Shown: positions 33,221 to 45,139, counted from the stretch's first letter. The stretch: 64,000 nucleotides of DNA from Procambarus clarkii (GCF_040958095.1 NC_091172.1:7898611-7962610), one strand, 5' to 3'. The notes: generated from the letters alone by a model not told the origin. Made by a program: numbers and translations.

Positions 33221-33340
33221 ACACACAGAAATCACAGTAACGTGATGCATCAAATGAACAAATCCACAAGGGCCGTGACGAGTATTTTTTTGATGCATTG
33301 CTCTATTGTGATTTCTGTGTGATGATGATGTAAGGGCGAA
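33221..33340. repeat. Inverted repeat around a SINE piece
   Basis: ACACAGAAATCACAGTAACG with TGATGCATCAA on the left pairs with TTGATGCATTGC...TATTGTGATTTCTGTGT on the right. The centre holds ACAAGGGCCGTGACGAG, the reverse of the SINE-G end at 33.53 kb. Confidence 0.65.
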
Positions 33341-33464
33341 GAGGTAGAACGGCCTATTGGCACAGCTCGAGTGCATGGGGGAGTTGTGTAAAACCCTGGT
33401 TTGTCTCGGAGAGGCTGCAGGATCCAGTAAGTTCAGTAGAACTTCGGTTTCAACTCTTTTTGAC

Positions 33465-33560
33465 CATGTCGTAGCTCAGTCGATTAAGGAAGCGTCTGGG
33501 ATGCTCCCGGACGCAGGTTCGAATCCTCGTCACGGCCCTTGTGGATTTGTTCACGTGTAC
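33465..33560 (+). repeat. SINE-G, tRNA-derived head
   Basis: GTCGTAGCTCAGTCGATTAA (box A) and GACGCAGGTTCGAATCCTCG (box B) in tRNA spacing, followed by CACGGCCCTTGTGGATTTG. Confidence 0.7.
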
Positions 33561-33694
33561 CTAAATGTGTTAATAGGTAAAAAAAATCACCTAGCCATTT
33601 TCTATGATTTTTAGGCATAAGCAATTAGGAAATAAGACTACCCAGGAACAAAAGTTGTTACAGCATAGACTATTGTCTCATTATTATATAATTT

Positions 33695-33973
33695 TTATTT
33701 TTTTTTTGAGATATATACAAGAGTTGTTACATTCTTGTACAGCCACTAGTACGCGTAGTGTTTCGGGCAGGTCCTTAATCCTATGGTCCCTGGAATACGA
33801 TCTCCGCCGCGAAGAATCGTTGTTACAACCAAGTACCCATTTTACTGTTGAGTTAAACAGTGCCTACAGTTAGGGATTGATGTCGAGTAAATCCTCCCCG
33901 GCCAGGATACGAACCCATGACAAAGCGCTCGCGGAACGCCAGGCGAGTGTCTTACCACTACACCATGGAGACA
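33695..33973 (-). repeat. SINE-A, full length
   Basis: Minus strand: GTGGTGTAGTGGTAAGACAC, GGGTTCGTATCCTGGCCGGG, the shared body and an A-rich 3' end (33695-33706). About 90% identical by eye to the 27.4-kb copy. Confidence 0.82.
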
Positions 33974-34046
33974 TTTAAAAAGTACAGTGATACAAAACCC
34001 ACCTAGGCACGTCAAGATGACCAGGGGAGGTGCAGCAGTGAGGAAC

Positions 34047-35470
34047 TATAAGGTGTGAGAGTGGTCCACCTTGACTGTGACGGAGGCGCCGTGGGCCTCG
34101 CCAGATATTACCAGTGTGTTGGGCTCCGGGAAATAACAGGATGTCTTCACCGGATTATTGAACGTGTCCTTCAACGGAACAAGTATTCTCGTGGCTACTA
34201 TTAGAGGCAGCACGATACCATGAGCTATGTGGGATAGAACTGAAGATAGCAATTGTTGTTTGCTCAGAACAATTGATGTAACTGATGGTCTGTTGTGGTT
34301 GTGGTGGGTGCACGCACGCAATACTCTCCTCCAAAAAATAGGGGTGTAAAATTTGTTTCATCCGTTTGTGGTTGTCGGCCTCGTAAAGTTTAAAAATCAC
34401 TACGACTACCCATTGACCCTTCAGACCTTTCCAGTGTGGGTCTTCTTGTTGCTGTCGGGGGGGGGGGGGGGGGTCTTTTCTGTGTTCCTGCACAACCTGA
34501 AGAAGGAACTGTAGTTCATCTTCATGAGCGAGTAGTCGACTGTATTCCTGAATTAGGGCCACAGCACGTCCTGCATAGTCGTTCACCACTCGTGGCCTGC
34601 ACGGTCTGACCAGCTGCGTTATAATCATCTCGTTCCCATGTCTGGGTCGACTTTTAGCGGACTGTCACGAAGGTTTATCCTATTCCAAAACACGCGGCTT
34701 CTCTGTGTGACAAAGACTTCCAACCCATTTATCTGAATTTTGTGCAGGACATCTTGGATGTGATGTGAAGTCTTCATGACCCTCCTCCAGTGCGAGGACC
34801 ATTAGTTGGTCCACTGCTACAGGTACATTCTTGTAAAAAAAAGAACCGAATTTAATAAACTGATAGATACCGCAGACGAGCGGCTACTTTTATGGTAGCT
34901 GCCTTTGAAATAGCTTAGTTGGTCTCGTTATACCCAGCAGAGACTTCAAGAGTAGATCATCATCGTTTTGAGGTTCAGGTTGCAAGAGCTACTCTCATCC
35001 AGGTTCTTAAGTAAAGCTGAATGGTGCAGATGACACCCTCGTAGACCTTCCTGTTCTCTGCTGGTGAGCTCAAACTGATCTCTGAATAGCCAAACGCTCT
35101 GACTATAGATGACTCTCAGCGTCCACCGTGTATGGTGGATGGATTCTGGGGCCCTTGAACTAAATTCCAATTGCAGGAGATTTACCCAAAACAAAGGTAA
35201 TCATCTCTTATGATTAAGGTAAATAGTGATTATCTCTTGGCTGAGTTTCAACAAGTTGCTTCTGAATGAAATCCGCGACATTAAAGCCATTTCTGATATG
35301 AAGGATAGAGACAAATCCATCTGTGGATGCGTCCACAAAGTCTTCCAAATTTAGACTTTAACAATAACACCGGTGATGCTTGACAAGCAAGACGTCTGGT
35401 CCAGATAAAGGGTTCTTAGCACGTCGTGAACACGGCGCCAATTATAATTTCAAGACTGTGGTAGCGACAA
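34047..35470 (-). pseudogene. Broken intronless coding relic of unknown family
   Basis: On the minus strand a series of open segments follow each other in the same direction but in different frames: about 35450-35350, 35350-35215, 35194-34946, 34900-34790, 34780-34632, 34628-34325 and 34321-34046. Each has amino-acid-like composition rather than repeat character (e.g. N-V-A-D-F-I-Q-K-Q-L, V-V-N-D-Y-A-G-R-A-V-A-L and T-S-C-Y-F-P-E-P-N). The switches look like small indels, and one segment contains a 17-18 base C-run (34457-34474). No splice-site pattern explains the breaks, so a retrocopy or an integrated viral or mobile-element gene is likelier than exons. I do not recognise the family. Confidence 0.5.
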
Positions 35471-35489
35471 GCCTGAAACAGAAGGCTGG

Positions 35490-35720
35490 TGCTAAGTAGT
35501 CGCTCAGTTAACACCCACGCTGCTACTGATGCGTGCCTGTGTGAGGGTGGGGGGGGGGGGGAGTGCTTGCTCCCCAATACATTCCCTCATCAGTGTGTGG
35601 GTCCCCCACCACACCCCCGTCTTCATACACCCCCGTGTCTCACCTTCCGTCCCTCTCCCACCAAGCCACTCCCGGAGCCTCCCAGCACAACTCTTGCCCC
35701 ATTGGATACCTGTTCCGTTA
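35490..35720. other. No gene; G-rich and C-rich strings
   Basis: Low-complexity GGGTGGGGG and CCCCACCACACCCCCG tracts; open frames here reflect composition. Confidence 0.5.
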
Positions 35721-35866
35721 GGCGGCACCCACAGCCTGGTGTGCCACGGGGGCGGCACCCACAGCCTGGTGTGGCACGGGCGCGGCACCCACAGCCTGGT
35801 GTGCCACGGGCGCGGCACCCACAGCCTGGTGTGCCACGGGCGCGGCACCCACAGCCTGGTGTGGCT
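35721..35866. repeat. 30-bp minisatellite, about 5 copies
   Basis: Unit GGCGGCACCCACAGCCTGGT then GTGCCACGGG; the 30-base length leaves all frames open. Confidence 0.95.
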
Positions 35867-36000
35867 ATCTGATCTGCTTCCGTCTCGACACTTACCGGAT
35901 TGTAACCGTTCTTCTCCCCCCCCCCCTTCTCTCCTCCACACGCTCTCCTCTTACCCCCCCCCCCCCAAGCTCTACACTCACTCACTCACACTGTCTCGCT

Positions 36001-36300
36001 GGGGCCTCGCGGCTGAGTGGACAGCGGTTTGGGGTCGTAAGTCCTAATGGCCCCAGTTAGATTCCCGGCGGAAACAATTGGGCAGTTTCTTTCACCCTGA
36101 TGCCCCTGTTACCTAGCAGTAAATAGGTATCTGGGAGTTAGACAGCTGCTACGGGCTGCTTCGTGTGTGTGTTTGTGTGTGTGTGGGTGTGTGTGTGTTA
36201 GAAATATATGTAATAGATATAATATAGGAAAAATAGATTGGTTAGAAAGGTGGGGTCCAAGAGCTAATAGCTCGATTCTGCAGGCACAGATAGTCAATAC
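36001..36300 (+). repeat. SINE-C, tRNA-derived, full length
   Basis: Head GGCCTCGCGGCTGAGTGGAC with box-B-like GTTAGATTCCCGGCGG; body TTTCACCCTGATGCCCCTG, TAGCAGTAAATAGGTATC, CAGCTGCTACGGGCTGCTTC, a (TG)n stretch and AAAGGTGGGGTCCAAGAGCT at the end. Confidence 0.78.
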
Positions 36301-36500
36301 ACACGCCCGTCGCCGCCCAACCACTTGGGCTGCATGTCAGAGCGACGGTCTGGCTTCATGCAGGTCGTCGTTCAATCCCCGACTGTCCAAGGGGTTGGAC
36401 ACCATTCCTTCTCCCCGTCCCATTCCTAATCCCTATCCTGACCCCCCTTCCAAAGAGCTGTATAGTCGTAATGGCTTGGCGCTTTCTCCTGATAGTTCCA
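36301..36500 (+). repeat. SINE-B, tRNA-derived
   Basis: GTCAGAGCGACGGTCTGGCT (box A region), GTCGTTCAATCCCCGACTG (box B), CATTCCTTCTCCCCGTCCC, GTCGTAATGGCTTGGCGCTT. It directly follows SINE-C and leads into poly-C (36518-36535). Confidence 0.75.
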
Positions 36501-37440
36501 TTACCATCCCTCACCCCCCCCCCCTCCCCCCGTACCACACACCTGTCGCCAGCCCCCACCCCCCCAACACCACCCCGGCCCGCCCGTTCTTCCTCCACAT
36601 ACCTGCTTGCTGCCTCTCCCCCGTCCCCCCCCTACTCAACAGTCACCCCACCCCCGCTTGTCACCCCGCCCCTCTCAGGTGACTTCCGCTAAGCTGTGAC
36701 TGTGGAACCGATGCGCACTCCTGCCTCGGGAGTGTGAGAGGCAGCGAGAGGCAGGTGGCGGGAGCCCGGTGGGACCTGCAGGTAACGGCAACACCAGCTC
36801 CGTTTTCTACTGGGTCGCTGGGGTCGCCTTAAGATGCTCTTCGCCTTGCTTTCACATTTCAGTGTTATCAACTGGTCGAAGGTGTACTGGGGCGGCGCTT
36901 TGGGGGAAGAGTTGAATAGCAGATGAGTTGCCGTAAGTCCTTCAATGTGAAGAAGAGGAGAAACTGCACTTTTTTCCCCCCCTGCGAGCCTGTTTGGCGC
37001 GCTCAGAGATGCCTTGGTCCCAGGGCGGCTGTTGCCTCCACACACCATTACTTACGAACTAGGCTGTTTTTATCACAATAAGATTTCCATACACAATGTA
37101 AACATATATTTGAACAAAATTATGTCAATTATAGGTTTAAATGTATATGTATAGCAATAAACTGAGTTAAAACATATGGTAAAATGTTGCACATGTTTAC
37201 TGATGGTCAGGACTCCACTATTCACTCGGACGATTTAGCGTCGTTGGGGTGAAAACGTTTGTCGTGAATAATACAACCATTGTCTCTAGTGATGTTTTAG
37301 ACAATGGAAAATTAAAGTTTTTTTGGATCAAGATTGTCATGTCCTCTAATAATAATAAAATAATTCATGGTAAATCGTATCTTATTCAAGACAATCGCAA
37401 AAACATAGCTGAAAATTTCCCACCCAACCCCCACATGTCT
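36501..37440. other. No gene recognised
   Basis: C-rich low complexity to 36680. The remainder is ordinary sequence without a recognisable frame. Confidence 0.45.
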
Positions 37441-37451
37441 GAAAATATTGG

Positions 37452-37545
37452 AAGTGACGACGTTTCGGTCTGTCCCGGACCAAGTGTTAAGACTTGGTAA
37501 TGGTCGTAACTGCTTCGTGATTCACGAAGCAGTTACGCAAGTACT
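37452..37545. repeat. Repeat fragment plus 31-base palindrome
   Basis: GACGACGTTTCGGTCTGTCC matches the foldback arm at 32.68 kb. It is followed by GTAACTGCTTCGTGA/TTCACGAAGCAGTTAC, an almost perfect palindrome at about 37506-37536. Confidence 0.7.
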
Positions 37546-37980
37546 TAGGAACGTGTACATCTTTCCTCAATCTTTGACAGCTTTGGTTACATTCATTAAA
37601 CGGTTTACAAGCATGAAAACTTCCAAATCAACTGTTGTTGTTATAAACAGGCTCCTGGTGCCTCGGAGCTCATTAACTGTTTAATAATTGTAAACAAAGC
37701 CGCCGAAGATTGAGAAGATGTACAGGTTCGTAAGTGCTTGCGTAACTACTTCGTGAATCTGGCCCCAGGACGGACCGAAAGTTGACTTTATTTTCAGACG
37801 TGTGGGTTGGGTGTCCACATCTCACTCTTCTTCTTCCAAGACTGAGTAAATGACCTCACTTAAGCGGCCATCATTTGTCTTAGGGTCACTCTCGCTGACC
37901 CTCAACCACCACCTAACTTGTTATACAAATTAACTTGGGTCTATCAGTCGGCTTGTATACACGGGAGACATCTCCCGTCA
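37546..37980. other. No gene recognised
   Basis: No convincing frame; a fragment CCAGGACGGACCGAAA near 37768 belongs to the foldback family of 32.65 kb. Confidence 0.4.
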
Positions 37981-37984
37981 CGCA

Positions 37985-38110
37985 GGGTGCAGTCGCACCT
38001 CCACAGATCTCCAGTATCAGCTCTTGATACTGGTAATGGCTCAAAAGGGCCATCACTTACGGGCTATTCACGCCCGTGCCACCTTTTGGGTGGCTTAATC
38101 TTCATCAATC
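37985..38110 (+). repeat. LINE-E 3' end with double hairpin
   Basis: Matches the insertion at 14.83-15.15 kb: ACGGGCTATTCACGCCCGT, then GCCACCTTTTGGGTGGC, TTAATCTTCATCAATCAA. Two perfect stems stand in series before a tandem tail. Confidence 0.72.
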
Positions 38111-38151
38111 AACGGCTTGTATAATCTGACAGCCCATCCTCCTGTTTAGAT

Positions 38152-38860
38152 GATATTTATAGGAAGGATAAGGACTACAGTACATATATATATAGTACTT
38201 ATAGGAAGGATAAGGACTACAGTACATATATATATAGTACTTATAGGAAGGATAAGGACTACAGTACATATATATATAGTACTTATAGGAAGGATAAGGA
38301 CTACAGTACATATATATATAGTACTTATAGGAAGGATAAGGACTACAGTACATATATATATAGTACTTATAGGAAGGATAAGGACTACAGTACATATATA
38401 TATAGTACTTATAGGAAGGATAAGGACTACAGTACATATATATATAGTACTTATAGGAAGGATAAGGACTACAGTACATATATATATAGTACTTATAGGA
38501 AGGATAAGGACTACAGTACATATATATATAGTACTTATAGGAAGGATAAGGACTACAGTACATATATATATAGTACTTATAGGAAGGATAAGGACTACAG
38601 TACATATATATATAGTACTTATAGGAAGGATAAGGACTACAGTACATATATATATAGTACTTATAGGAAGGATAAGGACTACAGTACATATATATATAGT
38701 ACTTATAGGAAGGATAAGGACTACAGTACATATATATATAGTACTTATAGGAAGGATAAGGACTACAGTACATATATATATAGTACTTATAGGAAGGATA
38801 AGGACTACAGTACATATATATATAGTACTTATAGGAAGGATAAGGACTACAGTACATATA
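38152..38860. repeat. 42-bp minisatellite, about 17 copies
   Basis: Unit contains ACTTATAGGAAGGATAAGGA and CTACAGTACATATATATATA. 42 bases is 14 codons, so three different long frames stay open (e.g. M-Y-C-S-P-Y-P-S-Y-K-Y-Y-I-Y). Copies are virtually identical. Not a gene. Confidence 0.97.
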
Positions 38861-38945
38861 CAGACGTACACCGCAATGGAAAAATAAAAATTAGTATTAT
38901 TGAATTTTAGAGATACCTGAAAAACGATTTTCTACTTGTTGCAAA

Positions 38946-41722
38946 GACACGTGTACACACCAGCCTCCCAGGACACGTGTACACACCAGCCTTCCAGGAC
39001 ACGTGTACACACACCAGCCTCCCAGGACACGTGTACACACACCAGCCTCCCAGGACACGTGTACACACACCAGCCTCCCAGGACACGTGTACACACACCA
39101 GCCTCCCAGGACACGTGTACACACACCAGCCTCCCAGGACACGTGTACACACACCAGCCTCCCAGGACACGTGTACACACACCAGCCTCCCAGGACACGT
39201 GTACACACACCAGCCTCCCAGGACACGTGTACACACACCAGCCTCCCAGGACACGTGTACACACACCAGCCTCCCAGGACACGTGTACACACACCAGCCT
39301 CCCAGGACACGTGTACACACACCAGCCTCCCAGGACACGTGTACACACACCAGCCTCCCAGGACACGTGTACACACACCAGCCTCCCAGGACACGTGTAC
39401 ACACACCAGCCTCCCAGGACACGTGTACACACACCAGCCTCCCAGGACACGTGTACACACACCAGCCTCCCAGGACACGTGTACACACACCAGCCTCCCA
39501 GGACACGTGTACACACACCAGCCTCCCAGGACACGTGTACACACACCAGCCTCCCAGGACACGTGTACACACACCAGCCTCCCAGGACACGTGTACACAC
39601 ACCAGCCTCCCAGGACACGTGTACACACACCAGCCTCCCAGGACACGTGTACACACACCAGCCTCCCAGGACACGTGTACACACACCAGCCTCCCAGGAC
39701 ACGTGTACACACACCAGCCTCCCAGGACACGTGTACACACACCAGCCTCCCAGGACACGTGTACACACACCAGCCTCCCAGGACACGTGTACACACACCA
39801 GCCTCCCAGGACACGTGTACACACACCAGCCTCCCAGGACACGTGTACACACACCAGCCTCCCAGGACACGTGTACACACACCAGCCTCCCAGGACACGT
39901 GTACACACACCAGCCTCCCAGGACACGTGTACACACACCAGCCTCCCAGGACACGTGTACACACACCAGCCTCCCAGGACACGTGTACACACACCAGCCT
40001 CCCAGGACACGTGTACACACACCAGCCTCCCAGGACACGTGTACACACACCAGCCTCCCAGGACACGTGTACACACACCAGCCTCCCAGGACACGTGTAC
40101 ACACACCAGCCTCCCAGGACACGTGTACACACACCAGCCTCCCAGGACACGTGTACACACACCAGCCTCCCAGGACACGTGTACACACACCAGCCTCCCA
40201 GGACACGTGTACACACACCAGCCTCCCAGGACACGTGTACACACACCAGCCTCCCAGGACACGTGTACACACACCAGCCTCCCAGGACACGTGTACACAC
40301 ACCAGCCTCCCAGGACACGTGTACACACACCAGCCTCCCAGGACACGTGTACACACACCAGCCTCCCAGGACACGTGTACACACACCAGCCTCCCAGGAC
40401 ACGTGTACACACACCAGCCTCCCAGGACACGTGTACACACACCAGCCTCCCAGGACACGTGTACACACACCAGCCTCCCAGGACACGTGTACACACACCA
40501 GCCTCCCAGGACACGTGTACACACACCAGCCTCCCAGGACACGTGTACACACACCAGCCTCCCAGGACACGTGTACACACACCAGCCTCCCAGGACACGT
40601 GTACACACACCAGCCTCCCAGGACACGTGTACACACACCAGCCTCCCAGGACACGTGTACACACACCAGCCTCCCAGGACACGTGTACACACACCAGCCT
40701 CCCAGGACACGTGTACACACACCAGCCTCCCAGGACACGTGTACACACACCAGCCTCCCAGGACACGTGTACACACACCAGCCTCCCAGGACACGTGTAC
40801 ACACACCAGCCTCCCAGGACACGTGTACACACACCAGCCTCCCAGGACACGTGTACACACACCAGCCTCCCAGGACACGTGTACACACACCAGCCTCCCA
40901 GGACACGTGTACACACACCAGCCTCCCAGGACACGTGTACACACACCAGCCTCCCAGGACACGTGTACACACACCAGCCTCCCAGGACACGTGTACACAC
41001 ACCAGCCTCCCAGGACACGTGTACACACACCAGCCTCCCAGGACACGTGTACACACACCAGCCTCCCAGGACACGTGTACACACACCAGCCTCCCAGGAC
41101 ACGTGTACACACACCAGCCTCCCAGGACACGTGTACACACACCAGCCTCCCAGGACACGTGTACACACACCAGCCTCCCAGGACACGTGTACACACACCA
41201 GCCTCCCAGGACACGTGTACACACACCAGCCTCCCAGGACACGTGTACACACACCAGCCTCCCAGGACACGTGTACACACACCAGCCTCCCAGGACACGT
41301 GTACACACACCAGCCTCCCAGGACACGTGTACACACACCAGCCTCCCAGGACACGTGTACACACACCAGCCTCCCAGGACACGTGTACACACACCAGCCT
41401 CCCAGGACACGTGTACACACACCAGCCTCCCAGGACACGTGTACACACACCAGCCTCCCAGGACACGTGTACACACACCAGCCTCCCAGGACACGTGTAC
41501 ACACACCAGCCTCCCAGGACACGTGTACACACACCAGCCTCCCAGGACACGTGTACACACACCAGCCTCCCAGGACACGTGTACACACACCAGCCTCCCA
41601 GGACACGTGTACACACACCAGCCTCCCAGGACACGTGTACACACACCAGCCTCCCAGGACACGTGTACACACACCAGCCTCCCAGGACACGTGTACACAC
41701 ACCAGCCTCCCAGGACACCTGT
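38946..41722. repeat. 28-bp minisatellite, about 99 near-identical copies
   Basis: Unit contains GGACACGTGTACACACACCA then GCCTCCCA. The first two units are shorter by two bases (ACACACC against ACACACACC), and the last has ACCTGTAC. In between the units look identical. Three units equal 84 bases, so six ~930-960-residue frames run through on both strands; none is a gene. Each unit holds the palindrome ACACGTGT. Confidence 0.98.
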
Positions 41723-41899
41723 ACAGGGTGCGAGTGTTTCCTTGCACGTGTTTGACACCTGCGCTAAAGATTCCACACATGTTACCTTGTTTGACTTGCT
41801 GTATATTTGATAAAATTATATTTATACGTTAAATCTACAATATAATATGATTTTGAACTATATTTTAGTTTTGATAGTAAAAGCTGGGCTCAGTCACAT

Positions 41900-42335
41900 T
41901 GTCTGTTCCCCTTTAGTATTTTGCATGTAGTGGTCATATTCCCCTCTGATCCTTCTCTTCTAAGGTCTGTAGTTTGAGTTCTATTTTCAAGCTTCATATT
42001 TTGCGTCTCAACGCCGGGGTTTTAAGAGTACTGCAAGTATTTATGTTCAGCATCTCAGATGCTGCTGATGATTAACTGTTTGTATGTGCTTCTGGCGTTA
42101 GAGTTGGAACTGTATACCCTCTGAGGAATCTTTCAGTTTCTTGCAGTTGTTAACATGGTGTAGATTCTTATACTTATCATGAGAAATCTTTTTTTCTCCA
42201 TCTTCATTACCTTACACATGTTCGGGTAGAATTCTAAGAGAATTCTAAGACTTCTAATCTGCCCCCTCCTTGAATTGTCGAGATCTCCATGTAGCGCTCT
42301 TTAAGTACTCCTCAGTTCTTGCACTTTTCTTAATG
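41900..42335 (-). pseudogene. Strongly decayed LINE fragment
   Basis: The minus strand retains N-M-T-T-T-C-K-I-L-K-G and, further upstream, F-Y-P-N-M-C-K-V-M-K-M, both recognisable ORF2 C-terminal landmarks in the right order. Many indels. Confidence 0.55.
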
Positions 42336-42362
42336 CTGCACCATCTGTCAGCGTTGGAGCAT

Positions 42363-42462
42363 GGAAGGGGGGGGCAGCTGCCCTGGGGGAGGGGCAGGGG
42401 GCAGCTGCCCTGGGGGAGGGGCAGGGGGCAGCTGCCCTGGGGGAGGGGCAGGGGGCAGCTTC
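42363..42462. repeat. 27-bp minisatellite, 3-4 copies
   Basis: GGCAGCTGCCCTGGGGGAGG then GGCAGGG repeated; CAGCTG palindrome in each unit. Confidence 0.95.
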
Positions 42463-42570
42463 CGTGTGCGTGCAGTGTAGGGGCATCAAGGGGAACACAG
42501 CCTCCTTACTCTCAAGGTGAACAACAATGGTCCACGCGCGCGCCCTCGCGTACACCACCATGCTCCTCCT

Positions 42571-43240
42571 CCTCTACGCCAGCCTGCTCTGTGGGTGTTC
42601 CTCTACGCCAGCCTGCTCTGTGGGTGTTCCTCTACGCCAGCCTGCTCTGTGGGTGTTCCTCTACGTCAGCCTGCTCTGTGGGTGTTCCTCTACGCCAGCC
42701 TGCTCTGTGGGTGTTCCTCTACGTCAGCCTGCTCTGTGGGTGTTCCTCTACGCCAGCCTGCTCTGTGGGTGTTCCTCTACGTCAGCCTGCTCTGTGGGTG
42801 TTCCTCTACGTCAGCCTGCTCTGTGGGTGTTCCTCTACGCCAGCCTGCTCTGTGGGTGTTCCTCTACGCCAGCCTGCTCTGTGGGTGTTCCTCTACGCCA
42901 GCCTGCTCTGTGGGTGTTCCTCTACGCCAGCCTGCTCTGTGGGTGTTCCTCTACGCCAGCCTGCTCTGTGGGTGTTCCTCTACGCCAGCCTGCTCTGTGG
43001 GTGTTCCTCTACGCCAGCCTGCTCTGTGGGTGTTCCTCTACGTCAGCCTGCTCTGTGGGTGTTCCTCTACGCCAGCCTGCTCTGTGGGTGTTCCTCTACG
43101 CCAGCCTGCTCTGTGGGTGTTCCTCTACGCCAGCCTGCTCTGTGGGTGTTCCTCTACGTCAGCCTGCTCTGTGGGTGTTCCTCTACGCCAGCCTGCTCTG
43201 TGGGTGTTCCTCTACGCCAGCCTGCTCTGTGAGTGTTCCA
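42571..43240. repeat. 29-bp minisatellite, about 23 copies
   Basis: Unit CTCTACGCCAGCCTGCTCTG then TGGGTGTTC; a CGCC/CGTC variant is scattered among units. Long open frames through it are artefacts. Confidence 0.97.
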
Positions 43241-43515
43241 GAAACTGTAGGGATTAACCGAACTAATCTGAGGATTCCCCACCTCCCAGCCATACTGAGC
43301 CTGGATTGGTCGTGCTTGTCTGCCGAACGGTTTGACGACCTGTTGGTTGTTGGAGGGCCTGGTACGGGGGGGGGGGGAGGGAAGTTGGTCACGTCACAGT
43401 GGTGGTGTCGGCTACGAAGGTCGACCGTCACGGGCTAGAGACCCGCGGGGGTGACATCATGTCTAAACACTGTCTCTGACGTAGCGGGAAAGGGGCGCCC
43501 CCACTGCTCTCTCTT
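43241..43515. other. No gene recognised
   Basis: G-rich run at 43367-43380; no credible frame. Confidence 0.45.
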
Positions 43516-43521
43516 ACCTCC

Positions 43522-43736
43522 TACCCGGCCGGGGATCTAAGAGCCGCCCCTACCCGGCCGGGGCTCTACAGGTCGCCCCTACCCGGCCGGGGCTCTACAG
43601 GTCGCCCCTACCCGGCCGGGGCTCTACAGGTCGCCCCTACCCGGCCGGGGCTCTACAGGTCGCCCCTACCCGGCCGGGGCTCTACAGGTCGCCCCTACCC
43701 GGCCGGGGCTCTACGAGCCGCCCCTACCCGGCCCTC
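43522..43736. repeat. 29-bp GC-rich minisatellite, about 7 copies
   Basis: Unit TACCCGGCCGGGGCTCTACA then GGTCGCCCC; the self-complementary CCCGGCCGGG recurs in each. Confidence 0.96.
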
Positions 43737-43810
43737 CCGTTGAGGTCACTATCTAATATTTCATTGAAATCTCCTGCGGGTACAGAGTCGTGGGCGTGTT
43801 AACTGACTGT

Positions 43811-44395
43811 ACTCGAGTAGTTGTGCTTGCGGACGGGGGGGGGGGAGGGGGTTGAGCTTCAGCTCTTTGGTCCTGCCTCTCAACCATCTATCAACTGGTG
43901 ACTAGAATCCAGAACCTCTTGGTATTTAGTGTGTGTACTCCTGAAACTGTGTATGGAGTCTGCCTCCACATCACTATCTAATGCATTCCATTTATTTCCA
44001 CTTACTGAAAAGTTCTTTTCCAATGTGTTTGGCTCATTTGTGTACGAAGTTTCCGTTGTTCGTGTACTGCCTGTGCTAAATAATAGCTTTTTCCCTGTCA
44101 ATTCCTCTTGAGTATTTTGTAGGTAGTGATCATAACACTCTTGTCTTCCAGGGACGTGAAGTTTAATTCTAGTAGTCTCGCTCCGTCTTGGGTTTGACTA
44201 GACATGGACTCCACTCTGGAGCTGCATACTCCAGGATTGGTCTGACATGTATGGTAACCAAGGTTTTGAATGATTCCTTACGCAAATTTGTAAAGGCAGT
44301 TCTTATATTGGCCAACCTGACGTAAGTCGGAGATATCGTCTTGATGTGGGCTTCAGGAGACATTTCCGGTGTGATATCAACTTCCAAGTGTGTCT
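43811..44395 (-). pseudogene. LINE-A fragment, decayed
   Basis: The plus strand has GTTGTGCTTGCGGACGGGG, GAGCTTCAGCTCTTTGGTCC, TGTGTATGGAGTCTGCCTCC and TGCATACTCCAGGATTGGTC, i.e. the LINE-A 3' half on the minus strand with many indels. The retained frame has M-S-P-E-A-H-I-K and P-I-L-E-Y-A-A-P-E-W-S-P. Confidence 0.8.
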
Positions 44396-44530
44396 ACCTT
44401 ATTCTTGAGTGGTGTTTGTGCCTGGGAGGGGAGGGGGGGGGGGAGGGTATGAGGAAGGGCAGCAGGGGGGTATGAGGAACAAACAGGTCCTGCTGGGAGT
44501 GCAGTTGTTTCCCACAAGCCACAGCCGATT

Positions 44531-44770
44531 CCTCGGGTCCTCCCAAGCACCCCCAGCCGGGTCCTCCCACGCACCCCCAGCCGGGTCCTCCCACGCACCC
44601 CCAGCCGGGTCCTCCCACGCACCCCCAGCCGGGTCCTCCCACGCACCCCCAGCCGGGTCCTCCCACGCACACCCAGCCGGGTCCTCCCACGCACACCCAG
44701 CCGGGTCCTCCCACGCACACCCAGCCGGGTCCTCCCACGCACCCCCAGCCTGGTCCTCCCACACACCCAG
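44531..44770. repeat. 24-bp minisatellite, about 10 copies
   Basis: Unit CCGGGTCCTCCCACGCACCC then CCAG, with an ACACCCAG variant in three consecutive units. 24 bases is 8 codons, so frames on both strands stay open without being genes. Confidence 0.96.
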
Positions 44771-45135
44771 TAATAGTAGTGGTGGTGGTGGTGGATGGGG
44801 GGAGCCAGAGGGAGTGGCGGCACAGTGTGGGTACACGCCCGGGGCCGCAGGAAGTGTGTCGCGGAAAGGGAGAGTAGAGATCGACTTATCCGCAGTCTCT
44901 GCTTACAGTTTGAGCACACTTGCTGCGTCCTCTGGTGGGGGTGATGCGGGTTGTGGGTGGGTAGTGATGGGGGGTAGTGGTGATGGGGGTGGTTGGGGGG
45001 GTATTGTAATTCCCAGCTTGTAACGCAGGTAACTTTTCCACTTAAGAAAGCGGAAAAGCCCAAGCATGGAGTAAGGAATTACTTGACAGGCAGGAGGCAG
45101 AGGGAAACAGTAAGGTGGTGGGGGGGGGCGCAGAA
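44771..45135. other. No gene recognised
   Basis: (GGT)n at 44783-44800 and G-rich low complexity at 44930-45010 and 45115-45130. Confidence 0.5.
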
Positions 45136-45139
45136 GTCG

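Noticed and set aside
35489..36047. Frames of 120-170 residues rich in Gly, His, Pro
   Set aside because: Composed of poly-G/poly-C strings and the 30-bp minisatellite.
38105..38887. 240-250-residue frames made of 14-residue repeats on both strands
   Set aside because: The 42-bp minisatellite has no stop in several frames; repeat translation, not a protein.
38897..41832. Six overlapping ~930-960-residue open frames on both strands
   Set aside because: They are generated by a 28-bp tandem unit whose triple is 84 bases; all frames repeat the same 28-residue period and none has a domain.
42270..43438. Frames of 246-320 residues with L-Y-A-S-L-L-C-G-C repeats, resembling a cysteine-rich secreted protein
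   Set aside because: Generated by the 29-bp array; three frames carry the same peptide out of phase.
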